The translations under genes and the position numbers were made by a program. A DNA stretch of 64,000 bases from Dulcicalothrix desertica PCC 7102 (GTDB taxonomy: Bacteria > Cyanobacteriota > Cyanobacteriia > Cyanobacteriales > Nostocaceae), in the NCBI RefSeq assembly GCF_003991905.1, contig NZ_RSCL01000005.1:376920-440919 (forward strand), given 5' to 3'. How positions within the stretch are numbered: position 1 is the stretch's first letter; each line of letters opens with the position of its first letter. Under the pieces are notes generated by a model, which worked only from the letters and a program-made list of their open reading frames with translations, was not told where the DNA came from and did not search any database. This document shows, in pieces, positions 8,470-16,946 of this stretch.

Positions 8470-8664
8470 ATGTCTTATTCTGCAAGTCCGGCTAATTCTT
8501 CTTTTGTACATAGAGCAATTGATACTCTTAAGGTTGCAATTCCGAATGTAGTTGTTTCGTTAGTTGTTTCGGTTGCTGCTTCTGTTGTTTTAACTGGTTT
8601 AGCTTATTCGCTGAATGCTGCCTTTGGAATTCCGGTGATTCCTTTTTTCTTTATTATGCTGTAA
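8470..8664 (+). CDS. Small membrane protein, 64 aa
   Basis: The start ATG 8470 is chosen because GGTGAGG lies 6 nt upstream and because the earlier in-frame codons fall inside a dispersed repeat. The protein has a polar N-terminus (SYSASPANSSFVHRA), one or two hydrophobic helices (VVVSLVVSVAASVVLTGLAY) and a short hydrophobic tail. It is followed at once by a terminator-like hairpin and then by the inactive ATPase gene. Small membrane proteins of unknown function recur beside the HMA-domain genes of this region. Confidence 0.6.
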   Translation: MSYSASPANSSFVHRAIDTLKVAIPNVVVSLVVSVAASVVLTGLAYSLNAAFGIPVIPFFFIML

Positions 8665-8672
8665 CTCTTTAG

Positions 8673-8703
8673 AAACCTGGTTTTCTGGAAAAACCAGGTT
8701 TTT
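8673..8703 (+). terminator. Intrinsic terminator
   Basis: AAACCTGGTTTT pairs with AAAACCAGGTTT, with TTT following, directly after the stop of the 64-aa gene. The sequence is a variant of the AGAAACCGGG repeat family. Confidence 0.75.
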
Positions 8704-8726
8704 GTGGGCTAATTAATTTGAAAATT

Positions 8727-10622
8727 ATGTATGAAGTTGTTCATAGCACATTGGGACGCTATCGCATCCGAGTGCCTAGATTAGCTGATGATTTACAGTT
8801 TGCTGAAGCTGTCAGTAATTTACTTGAATCATTGCAGTTTGTTAAGGAGGTTCGTATTAATTCCGCAGCTAGCTCTGTTGTTGTTGACTGTAAAGCCAGT
8901 GCGGCTAGGGATAGTACGAGCCATAGCAAAATTCAAGAAGTTATTTTGAGTTGCATAGAGCAGGCAAGCTATACGAAGCAAGCAAATGATTCTGATTCTA
9001 AACAAACTGCAACAGACTCATTTGATGATTTAGACCAAATTCCAGAGGTTAACCAATGGAAAGATTTGGGTATGCCTTTGCTCAGTTTTACTCTGGCTAT
9101 GATGGCTGCTCCGTTGGAAGTGCCACCTTTAATAGTAGGTACAGCTATTGCAGGCGCCGCATTACCTTGGTTTAACCGTGCGGCAGATAGCCTTATTAAG
9201 CATCGTCATCCTAATATTGACCTGCTTGATTCGGTATGGATGACTATGCAAACTCTGCAAGGACAGTATATTGCCCCAGCACTCAAAACAAGTTTGGTAG
9301 AAATTCGCCGCAGTTTTCGTGGTCAAGGTGAGAAAAGTCGAGAGCAAAAGGCTTGGGATTTGTTAGATTGTCTAAATCAAGATGTTTTGGTGGAACGTGA
9401 TAATGTTGAACTAAGCCTGAAAGCTAGTGAGTTAGAAGTTGGGGATTGTATTAAGGTTAGCACGGGTGATTTCATTCCTGTAGATGGGGTGATTATTTCA
9501 GGCGCCGGTTTAATAGATTGCTATCATCTAACTAGAAAAGCTACCCCTGTTCATTGTGGTGCAGGTAAAAAAGTTTATGCTTCTTCTATTTTGTTAGAAG
9601 GAGAATTATTTATCGAAGTCAAGCGAACGCTCGATAATACTCGTATTGGACTTGTCGCTAATATCATGCAAACTGAACCTGTGTATGATACGCAAATAGG
9701 ACTGCACCAAGCCGAATTTGTTAAAAATGCAATTTTACCAACTTTATTATTAGGAGGCACGATTTTTGCAGCAACTGGTAACTTAGGAGCAGCAATTTCT
9801 CCATTCCAATTTGACTTTGGTAGCGGTATTCCTATTTCTATCTCTACTACATTCCTTACTGCTTTAACTTATGCCACCGAAAATGGAGTGTACATCCGTA
9901 GTGGTCGCGCTTTAGAAGTACTATCACAAATGGATACTTTGGTGATTGATGAGTCAGTACTAATGTATTTACATGCTATTGGTTCTGATGTTACTGGAGT
10001 AATCAACGCTTTACAACAACAGGGTATTTCTATTTATATCGTTAGCTACAATTTAAATCAACAAATTGCCCTTCACCCTGACTATATATTGAGTGAAGCT
10101 AATCCACAAAAACATTTAAATCTGGTTCGTGGACTTCAACATCAGGGAAGAACTGTAGCAGTACTGCAAGATAGGTATAATTACAAACCAGAGTTTAAAA
10201 TTGGTGATGTTTCTATCTCAATTGCTCGTAATGAGTCTGTTGCAGAAGAAACAGCAGATGTGGTACTACTAGATTCTCAACTGTGGGGATTAATTTATGG
10301 AATTGCAATTGCCAAAAAAGCAATGCAGGTAGTTTACGAAAATACAGCAACAATTGTTGTCCCCAACTTGATGATGCAAATAGGTGGGGGTATGGTACTG
10401 GGTATTAATCCCGTTTGGAACGTTATTGTCAACAATAGTTCTGCATTCATCGCTGAGTTTATAAACAGCGCACGTACAGATTTTGACTCAATTCCGGCGC
10501 CTGCATCTTTAAGTTGTTATAAACAGCAGAAAAAACCAAGTATGCTTGCAATTGCACCTGGTTCAGCAGAATTGGCTTTGCCTGTTACTATAGGTTCCGA
10601 GCGCTGGCGCCATGCTACTTAG
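8727..10622 (+). CDS. Catalytically degenerate P-type ATPase with N-terminal CoBaHMA-like domain
   Basis: A 631-residue protein (ATG 8727; TTG 8718 is also possible). Residues 1-60 form an HMA-fold domain with the basic pattern GRYRIRVPRL and no CxxC. The body follows the neighbouring P1-type ATPases, but every catalytic motif is lost. The actuator TGES is TRKA (about 269-272). DKTGT is DESVL (Asp at about 408 kept, the rest not). The GDGxND loop reads LQDRYNYK. The nucleotide-binding domain with its HP motif is deleted, so the protein is 120 residues shorter than the homologue at 16947. Membrane helices are kept (PNLMMQIGGGMVLGINPVW). The frame is fully open, which suggests a retained non-pumping role rather than a pseudogene. 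Confidence 0.85.
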   Translation: MYEVVHSTLGRYRIRVPRLADDLQFAEAVSNLLESLQFVKEVRINSAASSVVVDCKASAARDSTSHSKIQEVILSCIEQASYTKQANDSDSKQTATDSFDDLDQIPEVNQWKDLGMPLLSFTLAMMAAPLEVPPLIVGTAIAGAALPWFNRAADSLIKHRHPNIDLLDSVWMTMQTLQGQYIAPALKTSLVEIRRSFRGQGEKSREQKAWDLLDCLNQDVLVERDNVELSLKASELEVGDCIKVSTGDFIPVDGVIISGAGLIDCYHLTRKATPVHCGAGKKVYASSILLEGELFIEVKRTLDNTRIGLVANIMQTEPVYDTQIGLHQAEFVKNAILPTLLLGGTIFAATGNLGAAISPFQFDFGSGIPISISTTFLTALTYATENGVYIRSGRALEVLSQMDTLVIDESVLMYLHAIGSDVTGVINALQQQGISIYIVSYNLNQQIALHPDYILSEANPQKHLNLVRGLQHQGRTVAVLQDRYNYKPEFKIGDVSISIARNESVAEETADVVLLDSQLWGLIYGIAIAKKAMQVVYENTATIVVPNLMMQIGGGMVLGINPVWNVIVNNSSAFIAEFINSARTDFDSIPAPASLSCYKQQKKPSMLAIAPGSAELALPVTIGSERWRHAT

Positions 10623-10626
10623 CAAT

Positions 10627-10695
10627 CTTGTGGGGTGGGCATCCTTGCCCGCCTTATTAATTGGAATGGAACGGGCAAGGATGCCCATTCCACAA
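10627..10695. repeat. Inverted pair of GGGCAAGGATGCCC repeats
   Basis: CTTGTGG...GGGCATCCTTGCCCG and CGGGCAAGGATGCCC...CCACAA face each other around a short AT-rich loop, between the convergent ATPase-like and carbonic anhydrase genes. A long hairpin is possible. Confidence 0.8.
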
Positions 10696-10724
10696 TGATT
10701 AATTTCCACAAGAGTTTTGATGTG

Positions 10725-11354
10725 TTAAACGAGGACTTCATGTTCAGCTTGGATGTTACAGCGCTCCATGCTGTAAACAAAAACTCCTCCTGTATCAATT
10801 TTATAAACCCAACCATAGAGATTGATTTCACCCTTATGAAGTTTAGAATGAATTACAGGATAAGTCCGTAAGTTTTCTAACTGGGTTAAAACATTCTCTT
10901 CGATTGTGGCATTTAATAGTTCTTCTCCCTCGTAGTCTTGATAATTTTCTTTAATTAATCGACGAGTTGCTTCGGCATGTTTCAACCAGTCGTACACTAA
11001 AGGCATATCTTCGGCTAACCTACCAAGTTGCAATAAACCTTTCATGGCGCCACAGTTAGAATGACCGCAGACAATTATTTGTCTTATTCCTAAAACTTGC
11101 ACTGCATACTCAACCGCTGCTCCTTCACCACCATTCGTTGCACCGTAAGGAGGAATTATATTACCCGCGTTACGAATAATAAAGAGTTCACCTGGTTCGG
11201 TTTGAGTCAATAAATTTGGGTCAATTCTGGAGTCTGAGCAAGTAATAAATAATGCTCTGGGATGCTGTTCAGTAGAGAGTTGCTCGAAAAGGTCTCGATG
11301 TTGGCTAAAATACTTAGTTTGGAATTCGTGTAGACCAGCTATTAATTTTCGCAT
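10725..11354 (-). CDS. Beta-class carbonic anhydrase
   Basis: A 209-residue soluble protein with the zinc-site motifs of beta-carbonic anhydrases: CSDSR (Cys and Asp-Arg dyad) near residue 39 and HSNCG (His and Cys) near residue 100, plus the family stretch NAGNIIPPYG. It interconverts CO2 and bicarbonate. It has no signal peptide, so it should be cytoplasmic. Placed among Ca2+/H+ antiporters and cation ATPases, it may help to set local bicarbonate/carbonate levels; that link is inferred from position only. The next gene upstream on the same strand is a small membrane protein at 11380. Confidence 0.95.
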   Translation of the reverse strand: MRKLIAGLHEFQTKYFSQHRDLFEQLSTEQHPRALFITCSDSRIDPNLLTQTEPGELFIIRNAGNIIPPYGATNGGEGAAVEYAVQVLGIRQIIVCGHSNCGAMKGLLQLGRLAEDMPLVYDWLKHAEATRRLIKENYQDYEGEELLNATIEENVLTQLENLRTYPVIHSKLHKGEINLYGWVYKIDTGGVFVYSMERCNIQAEHEVLV

Positions 11355-11379
11355 AGATTAAACCCTTACAGTATATAGG

Positions 11380-11583
11380 TTAAGGGCAATCAACATTTTG
11401 AATTCCACTTTGATTTTCAAGCCTTGCACAAGATTGCTCGGAAACTTTTAATACTTTACTGGGGTGTATGGAAAGGTCAAGCATTGCAAATAACATTAGC
11501 AACGCTAAAGGCCCAACAACAAGCATGAATGCGAGTTTACGCACATTCAAGAAATCTGGATAGTTAACCATTATATGTCTCAC
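11380..11583 (-). CDS. Small membrane protein, 67 aa
   Basis: A 67-residue protein (or 63 from Met5 at 11571) with one hydrophobic helix (LAFMLVVGPLALLMLFAML) and a C-terminal part with two Cys residues and a CARLENQSGIQNVDCP ending that could form a disulfide outside the membrane. It lies 25 bp upstream of the carbonic anhydrase gene and in the same direction, so the two are probably co-transcribed. No family recognised. Confidence 0.55.
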   Translation of the reverse strand: MRHIMVNYPDFLNVRKLAFMLVVGPLALLMLFAMLDLSIHPSKVLKVSEQSCARLENQSGIQNVDCP

Positions 11584-11596
11584 AAAATGAAGTAAA

Positions 11597-11632
11597 AGGC
11601 TGATAACTGAATTAACTAAAAGTTATCAGCCT
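11597..11632 (-). terminator. Intrinsic terminator for the DUF5132 gene
   Basis: A 12-bp perfect stem (AGGCTGATAACT with AGTTATCAGCCT) is followed on the minus strand by TTTTACTT. It separates the gene ending at 11673 from the one starting at 11583. Confidence 0.8.
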
Positions 11633-11672
11633 GAATGGATATTCAGAATAGAGCAACTGTGTTGGAAAGAGT

Positions 11673-11984
11673 CTAACCGATTGTCACTTCACGCGGGGAT
11701 AAATCGCCAGTACCATTCTTCGATGATCTAAGATCTGCTTTTGCTTCTGCTACTAAATCTTGGAAAGATTCACTCGCTTCAGCTGCACTCGACTGAACTT
11801 TATCGAATGCTTGGAAAACCCATACCAAGCCAGTTTTAGCTGATGTTCTTGCTGCCTCGGAAACATTATGACCTGTCGCAGCATCTATGGCGCCAAGTAC
11901 TGGTGCAGCAACTAAGGCGCCAACACCAATTACAGCAGCAGTCATTGGTTCTAGTCCTAGCAATAAAGCTTCTAACTCAAACAT
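11673..11984 (-). CDS. DUF5132-type protein, 103 aa
   Basis: A 103-residue protein with an N-terminal hydrophobic, glycine/alanine-rich helix (VIGVGALVAAPVLGAI) and an amphipathic acidic second half (FQDLVAEAKADLRSS). This order matches DUF5132 proteins, small membrane-associated proteins that in cyanobacteria often lie beside HMA-domain P-type ATPases. Function is unknown; a regulatory or scaffolding role for the ATPases is inference. It has its own terminator. Confidence 0.75.
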   Translation of the reverse strand: MFELEALLLGLEPMTAAVIGVGALVAAPVLGAIDAATGHNVSEAARTSAKTGLVWVFQAFDKVQSSAAEASESFQDLVAEAKADLRSSKNGTGDLSPREVTIG

Positions 11985-12569
11985 ATCAATTCAGGCTCCG
12001 ATAATAAGGATGTTACAAACCATCATTCGTTTAACTACCGCACTATAGATGACGGCAAACTAATTTTCCGTAAATCTAGTGGCTTGTTGATTCAACTTTA
12101 TCCAAGCTTATATGGAAAAAAGCCGACAGGCTATAGTGTGTCCCAGGATAATAGCTAATGCGAAAGACGATTACTAAGTGGAAAGAATCACTACTTGTTT
12201 TGATTCTGTGTTCCTACTCACTAATAATACAAGTATTGCAGATGTTTTGGAGATTAAGAATTGTTAATCAATCGATACAACATTTTTTGCATATATCATC
12301 AATAATTATTTATGATGATACAGTTTGTGACATTTTAGTAAACTTTGAAGAAAAATATAGTTATTGTTTGTAAGTATCTATCCTATAATTACCGTAGCAC
12401 TACCAAGATTTTGCACTATCTGCCAATAGTCAGAAACCGGGTTTCTTTGTTGAAATCCTGTAATAAAATAACGATTTTGCGTAGAAACCGGGTTTCTTTG
12501 CTTAACGGCGCCTATTCTTCTCTATCTAAAGGTATAGCAGTTTCCACTTTAACTAAAAGCAAAAAGACC
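11985..12569. other. Gene-free stretch with AGAAACCGGG repeats
   Basis: No gene is supported. Frames in this stretch read through two AGAAACCGGGTTTCTTTG repeats at 12431 and 12484 and have no recognisable protein content. It is the divergent promoter region between the DUF5132 gene and the DUF1345 gene pair. Confidence 0.55.
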
Positions 12570-13349
12570 ATGAAAGCTTCTCCACGTAACAAACATAATT
12601 CTGAACAAGCGCAAAATATCAGTTCTCCTCAACGCATAGGGTCTTTTAAGAATCTATTAACAACAAGTTTGAGGCTCGCACACAGCTTGTTAAGCCATTT
12701 GGATTCCAAAACTCGACTAGGGTTATCTATTATGTTGGGGATGATTGCTTTTTTAGTAATGCCAGATTCCATGCATTTTGATAACCGTATCCTAATCAGT
12801 TGGATTTCAGGAATTCTCTGCTTCCTAAGCTTGGTAGTGTTAATGATATGCAATGCAACTCCCCAAAAAACGCGCTACCGTGCCCAACGTCAAGAAGCAC
12901 AGCATTTAGCTGTCTTTATGTTGGTGGTAATGACAGCTTGCACTAGTATCTTCGCCATTGGGTTAATGCAGGCAGTAAGCAACACCAAAAATATTCCAGC
13001 TTCTACCCAAGCAATCGAAGTTAGTTTGTCTTTAATAGCAGTTATTGGTTCTTGGTTTCTGACTCATACAATGTTTGCCCTGCATTACGCCACTTGTTAC
13101 TACCGTCAAGATTTCATGAACAAGGAATTTGGGTATGCTGGGGGCTTAGATTTTCCTGGTGATGACTTACCTGACTACTGGGATTTTATGTATTTCTCTT
13201 TCACTTTGGGAATGACTGCTCAAACTTCAGATGTTTCGATTCCATCTTTATCCATGCGAAGACTCGCTTTAGGACACGGAATGATTTCTTTTTTCTTCTA
13301 CATGGTGATTTTAGCTTCGAGCGTTAATATTGCATCCGGATTACTTTAA
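12570..13349 (+). CDS. DUF1345 membrane protein, 259 aa
   Basis: The start ATG 12570 is chosen because the open frame upstream runs through repeat sequence. The protein has a hydrophilic N-terminus of about 50 residues and then about six membrane helices. The family signature HYATCYYR with the later PDYWDFMYFSFTLGMTAQTSDV is clear. DUF1345 proteins are integral membrane proteins of unknown function. A shorter paralogue follows 15 bp later, so this is a tandem duplication and an operon. Confidence 0.88.
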   Translation: MKASPRNKHNSEQAQNISSPQRIGSFKNLLTTSLRLAHSLLSHLDSKTRLGLSIMLGMIAFLVMPDSMHFDNRILISWISGILCFLSLVVLMICNATPQKTRYRAQRQEAQHLAVFMLVVMTACTSIFAIGLMQAVSNTKNIPASTQAIEVSLSLIAVIGSWFLTHTMFALHYATCYYRQDFMNKEFGYAGGLDFPGDDLPDYWDFMYFSFTLGMTAQTSDVSIPSLSMRRLALGHGMISFFFYMVILASSVNIASGLL

Positions 13350-13364
13350 CACCCTGATAAAGCT

Positions 13365-14021
13365 ATGACACAAGTTTTACTTAACGTAATTGAACGACCA
13401 CTTCCACGCTTGCTGCTATCGTTGATAATGGCAGGGGTTGTTTTCCTCATCATGTCTAGGGCGACTTTGGAATTTCGTCTACTCGCTACTTGGGATACAG
13501 GAATTGTATGTTTCTTAGCACTACTTGGATTGATGATAGTTGGCGCCAATTCTCAAAAAACCAAAAAATGCGCCCAAACTCAAGGAATAGACCATCTAGC
13601 AATTTTTATTCTAGTTGTCTCGGTAGCTTTTACGAGTTTATTTATTATTGCAGCAGTGCTAGCAAAACATAAAGATACTTTTACACCAGAAGTTGGCATG
13701 TCTATCGTCGCAATTGTTTGTTCTTGGCTTTTGGCACACACAATGTTCGCGTTACACTACGCAGCGTTTTATTACCGTAAGCTGCCGTTGGATCCAGAAA
13801 CAGAATACAGTGGGGGGTTGAACTTTTCTAACGAGGAACCACCTGACTATTTAGACTTTATGTATTTCACCTTTACTTTGGCAATGACCTCCCAAACTTC
13901 AGATACAGCGCTTGTCACATCTAGCATAAGACGTTTGGCTTTGGGACACACAGTAATGGCATTCTTTTTCTACAGTGTGATTTTGGCTTTGACTATCAGT
14001 ATTATTTCTGGACTCATTTGA
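13365..14021 (+). CDS. DUF1345 membrane protein, 218 aa
   Basis: A 218-residue paralogue of the preceding protein, without its hydrophilic N-terminal extension. It has the same order of membrane helices and motifs (HYAAFYYR; PDYLDFMYFTFTLAMTSQTSD). The Tyr/Asp/Phe-rich motif before the fifth helix and the TSQTSD segment are conserved between the two copies, so they are likely the functional core. It is followed 20 bp later by a broken MntP-like gene, which would have completed a three-gene membrane-protein operon. Confidence 0.88.
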   Translation: MTQVLLNVIERPLPRLLLSLIMAGVVFLIMSRATLEFRLLATWDTGIVCFLALLGLMIVGANSQKTKKCAQTQGIDHLAIFILVVSVAFTSLFIIAAVLAKHKDTFTPEVGMSIVAIVCSWLLAHTMFALHYAAFYYRKLPLDPETEYSGGLNFSNEEPPDYLDFMYFTFTLAMTSQTSDTALVTSSIRRLALGHTVMAFFFYSVILALTISIISGLI

Positions 14022-14040
14022 AAGTGGCAGGATTACAATT

Positions 14041-14371
14041 ATGCATCTCATCTCAGCTTTATTACTTGCTATCGCCTCAAATATAGATAACTTTGCCGTC
14101 GGAATCGCTTATGGAGTTAAAAAACTCAAAATCGGTATTCTGACAAATCTATTCATTGCTTTTGTTTCTGCTATTGGTACATATTTATCGGTTGCTGTTG
14201 GCAAAGATATTAACCAGCTTATTAGTTTTTGTACTTAGTATCTTGGGAATATCAATGGGATATTTTCTAGGCAATCGCTTTACAAGCAGAATATCTGGAT
14301 ATTGGTCTGGAATTGTTTCAGGAGCGTTAGTGATTATCATTGGTATATATGAATACTTCGTTGTTCCATAA
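14041..14371 (+). pseudogene. MntP/YtaF-like cation pump, internally deleted and frameshifted
   Basis: The first frame (ATG 14041) encodes the N-terminal helices of a DUF204/MntP-type protein (LLLAIASNIDNFAVGIAYGV) and stops at 14236. Another frame then gives the family's C-terminal helices (FVLSILGISMGYFLGNRF) ending at 14369-14371. The central part of the family, including the second Asn/Asp-rich helix, is missing, so there is a deletion of roughly 80-90 codons plus a frameshift near 14225. Intact relatives export Mn2+ or are YtaF-like membrane proteins. This copy cannot form a full transporter. Confidence 0.75.
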
Positions 14372-14376
14372 CCTTT

Positions 14377-14404
14377 GTAGAGACCGTATGAATACGGTCT
14401 CTAC
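14377..14404. repeat. Palindromic repeat GTAGAGAC...GTCTCTAC
   Basis: The core is CGTATGAATACG, almost perfectly self-complementary. It lies 5 bp after the remnant gene end and is followed by a weak T-tract. Confidence 0.85.
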
Positions 14405-14440
14405 GTAATTTATTCTGTCTCACGTGTTTTGCGGAAATAT

Positions 14441-14725
14441 CTATTTGATTTGCTGATGGCGTCTATTGTTAGTCGGCATTAAATCAATTACATTATTAAA
14501 GCTGCTGAAGTAGTCTATGAGAGCAATGGCTGAACAACCAGTAAATTCAATCCATTCGTACTGGAATAAGTTAGTTGGGTTAGCTTGCTCTAGAGGCATA
14601 GAACAAGTAGGTATAGCAAGAAGTAGAGACACTTTTTCTTCACCATAAGGGTCTTGACCCTCTAGTCTAACGGCAGCGATGTAAGTAGTATTGATGATCA
14701 TATTATCAACTCTGATAAATGCCAT
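14441..14725 (-). CDS. Conserved hypothetical protein, 94 aa
   Basis: The start at 14725 (MAFIRVDNMIINTTYIAAV) is preferred over the upstream in-frame start at 14755, because this opening resembles small cyanobacterial proteins that begin with a beta-strand pair. The protein is soluble, with strands in the first half (VSLLLAIPTC) and a helix near the end (AIALIDYFSSF). It converges on the MntP remnant across the palindrome at 14377. No function can be given. Confidence 0.55.
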   Translation of the reverse strand: MAFIRVDNMIINTTYIAAVRLEGQDPYGEEKVSLLLAIPTCSMPLEQANPTNLFQYEWIEFTGCSAIALIDYFSSFNNVIDLMPTNNRRHQQIK

Positions 14726-15001
14726 ATATTTAAATGTTTGTGGGTAAAAGAACAATAGATGAAAGTCTTGGTTTTTAATTAAAATTTTTGAAGTCTGCCG
14801 GAATTACAAACTATGTGAAAATTGCATATACTGCTTTAGGTACAGATTCATAGCAATTTTTGGACAAAAAATACCAGCAGCTACAGTAATTCTAGTGACA
14901 CCTCCTCACAAGTTACGCTATTATAAGCTGCTGGAATCGCAATATTGAACTATTCGAGTTTAATTCTTCATAACTATTGATTAGTAAAAGCTAATGAATC
15001 C

Positions 15002-15037
15002 AGAAACCGGGTTTGTTTAGAAACCCGGTTTTTTTTA
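15002..15037 (-). terminator. Intrinsic terminator, AGAAACCGGG family
   Basis: AGAAACCGGGTTT pairs with AAACCCGGTTT across a short loop, followed by T residues on the plus strand. It overlaps the 3' end of the minus-strand ParB-like gene, whose stop is at 15035. Confidence 0.7.
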
Positions 15038-16384
15038 TGCATAGCTGGCATTTTCTTTTCTTGCTTCTTGACCAGTCCACTTTTGCCAACGCTCAATAGC
15101 TCGTTCGACGTTTTCAAGGTTTTTATCTCCGCTGAAACAAATCCTCCCCATCCGCTCGCAGGCCATTAGTACCTCAGCGTTTCCTAAAAAAGGCGCCAAA
15201 ACAAAGTTCTCAGCCTTAGTATACAAACTCATTAAATAAGAGACAATACCTTCGATTCCCTCAATCGCAATAGGTTTTTCTGGCTTTAGCATAGGTTTAC
15301 GAGAGTAAACCCCTATATACGTATTATCTAAAATCCACTCGAACCTTAAAGGCATTCGGTGACGAGTGCAAAAATCTTGAATTTGACCTTCACGAGCAAT
15401 TACAGCAACAACATGAGCTTCATCAACCAAATAATCATGATTCCAAGGTGAAGAAACCGTGGCAATTGCTAAAGACGCATTTGAAGGCAATAATTTATTT
15501 ACAAATTTACCATCTGCTGTGTCGCCACAATAAACTAAATGACGCTCAAGCATCCACTCGTCGCCAATATTTACTTCGGGTGAAGCTTTATATCTAGAGT
15601 GTTTCTCTTCAAAACTTGGTTTCGTCCTATGGAGTTTAACGGATTGTTTCGCCTCAATTTCGGCGGTAGTACTTTGAAGTGCCATTAGTTGTTGCTCCTT
15701 ATATTTAGCTCTTGCCTCTGCTGCTAGCTTTTCGTGTTTTTCCTGTTCTAGACGCTTTTGTTGGCGCCCAGCTTCTAAGGCCTTTTCTTCTGCCTGTTCT
15801 GCAATTTCTCGCTCTTTAGTTCCTGCTCTCGCTATTTTGAGTAGATTTGAATGACTTTTTGCAACAGGTGTCTTCTTAATAACTTCTTTAACTTCTGGGT
15901 CTATATTTTTGGCAATTTGTTTACCTAATTGGTAAGTACGCTTATTGTAACCAGTTTCTTGAGCAAGCTGCTGTGTTGTTTTACTTGGGGATGAAATCAA
16001 TTCACCCCCTTTTTTCGTATATTGGTTCTCTCCAGATTGAGCGCGTAAACCAATACGCTCTAAAATTTTATCTCGCTCCAACCAAAGTTCAGCCCGCTCT
16101 AAAGCCTCTAGTTCGTTGCGAATTAAATTTTCGTCAATTTCAGCCAATCGTGCGTGGTCTGTGTCAACGCAGGTAACAACATGACACTCAATTTGGTCTA
16201 ACCCCAATAACTTACAGGCAGTAAGTCGGTGGAGTCCAGCGACAAGATTGAGGTTTTGGTCGATAGTAATAGGATTTAAGAGTCCATTCGCTTTAATTGA
16301 CTGCATCAACTCTGCAACTTTCTGGTCATTCAGAGGACGCCTGTTGGAATGGATACTAACCCGGTCAATGGCAACAAGGGACAT
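15035..16384 (-). CDS. ParB-like nuclease domain fused to a methyltransferase-like domain
   Basis: A 449-residue protein starting MSLVAIDRVSIH at 16384 (an upstream Met at 16396 is possible). Residues 1-85 are a ParB/Srx-type domain with the GLHRLTACKLLG motif. A charged coiled coil follows (about 170-260). The C-terminal 180 residues follow the plan of N4/N6 DNA methyltransferases found in such fusions: a GDEW...YCGDTADG opening and FLGNAEVLMACERMGR as the SAM-binding loop. But the catalytic DPPY/SPPY motif is replaced (SSPWNHDYL), and the GSGT of the SAM loop is GNAE. I infer a DNA-binding protein with a dead or altered methylase. ParB-methylase fusions are common on phages, plasmids and integrated elements. 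Confidence 0.75.
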   Translation of the reverse strand: MSLVAIDRVSIHSNRRPLNDQKVAELMQSIKANGLLNPITIDQNLNLVAGLHRLTACKLLGLDQIECHVVTCVDTDHARLAEIDENLIRNELEALERAELWLERDKILERIGLRAQSGENQYTKKGGELISSPSKTTQQLAQETGYNKRTYQLGKQIAKNIDPEVKEVIKKTPVAKSHSNLLKIARAGTKEREIAEQAEEKALEAGRQQKRLEQEKHEKLAAEARAKYKEQQLMALQSTTAEIEAKQSVKLHRTKPSFEEKHSRYKASPEVNIGDEWMLERHLVYCGDTADGKFVNKLLPSNASLAIATVSSPWNHDYLVDEAHVVAVIAREGQIQDFCTRHRMPLRFEWILDNTYIGVYSRKPMLKPEKPIAIEGIEGIVSYLMSLYTKAENFVLAPFLGNAEVLMACERMGRICFSGDKNLENVERAIERWQKWTGQEARKENASYA

Positions 16385-16946
16385 AAAAATTACCAAATAA
16401 TCAACTGGCGATACAGAGACAACAAATCCAGAAGCTTGATATTCTTAGGATTTGGTTAAATATTGGACTGTTACATCCGAGACTCACCTTAAATTCAGTA
16501 CTATATATGAAATGACTTTTAAAATCAAATCTTTGCCTTATTTTAAGTCGAATCGCTGATTATAGCCGAGTTTTATGCATATGCATCTACCTTGGGGACG
16601 AAATACTAATCCCCAAGCGTTAATTTACACTGCTTTCGGTCTCAGGTCAAACAGCTAAAAGTAAGTAAAGTTGGTTTTTTTTAAACGAGAGTTGCTGAGA
16701 AAGTGTTTATAAAGAAAAAATAGATTAATAAATTACAAACACTTTTAATCATCAAGTCTATATATATAACCCATAGTAAAGATAATTTTTGCTTAACGCC
16801 TCTATCAGTAGAAAGATAGATGTCGTAATATCAACGAATGTAAATATAAGTTAAGATATCTCACAATATAATAAATTTAAATACTCAAGAAACCGGGTTT
16901 CTAGTAACAAAAAGTTAAGCTAGTATTACTACTGAGGCAGAAATTT
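16385..16946. other. AT-rich divergent intergenic region
   Basis: No gene seen. A single AGAAACCGGGTTTCT palindrome lies at about 16888, 60 bp before the ATPase gene. The rest is AT-rich and should hold the promoters of the two divergent genes. Confidence 0.55.

Noticed and set aside
12158-12373. Open frame before the DUF1345 gene
   Set aside because: AT-driven composition, no start signal and no recognisable protein; the frame upstream of 12570 reads repeat sequence.
13338-13350. A second nifD core at GGATTACTTT
   Set aside because: Only eight of eleven bases agree and it is inside a DUF1345 gene without nifD sequence around it.
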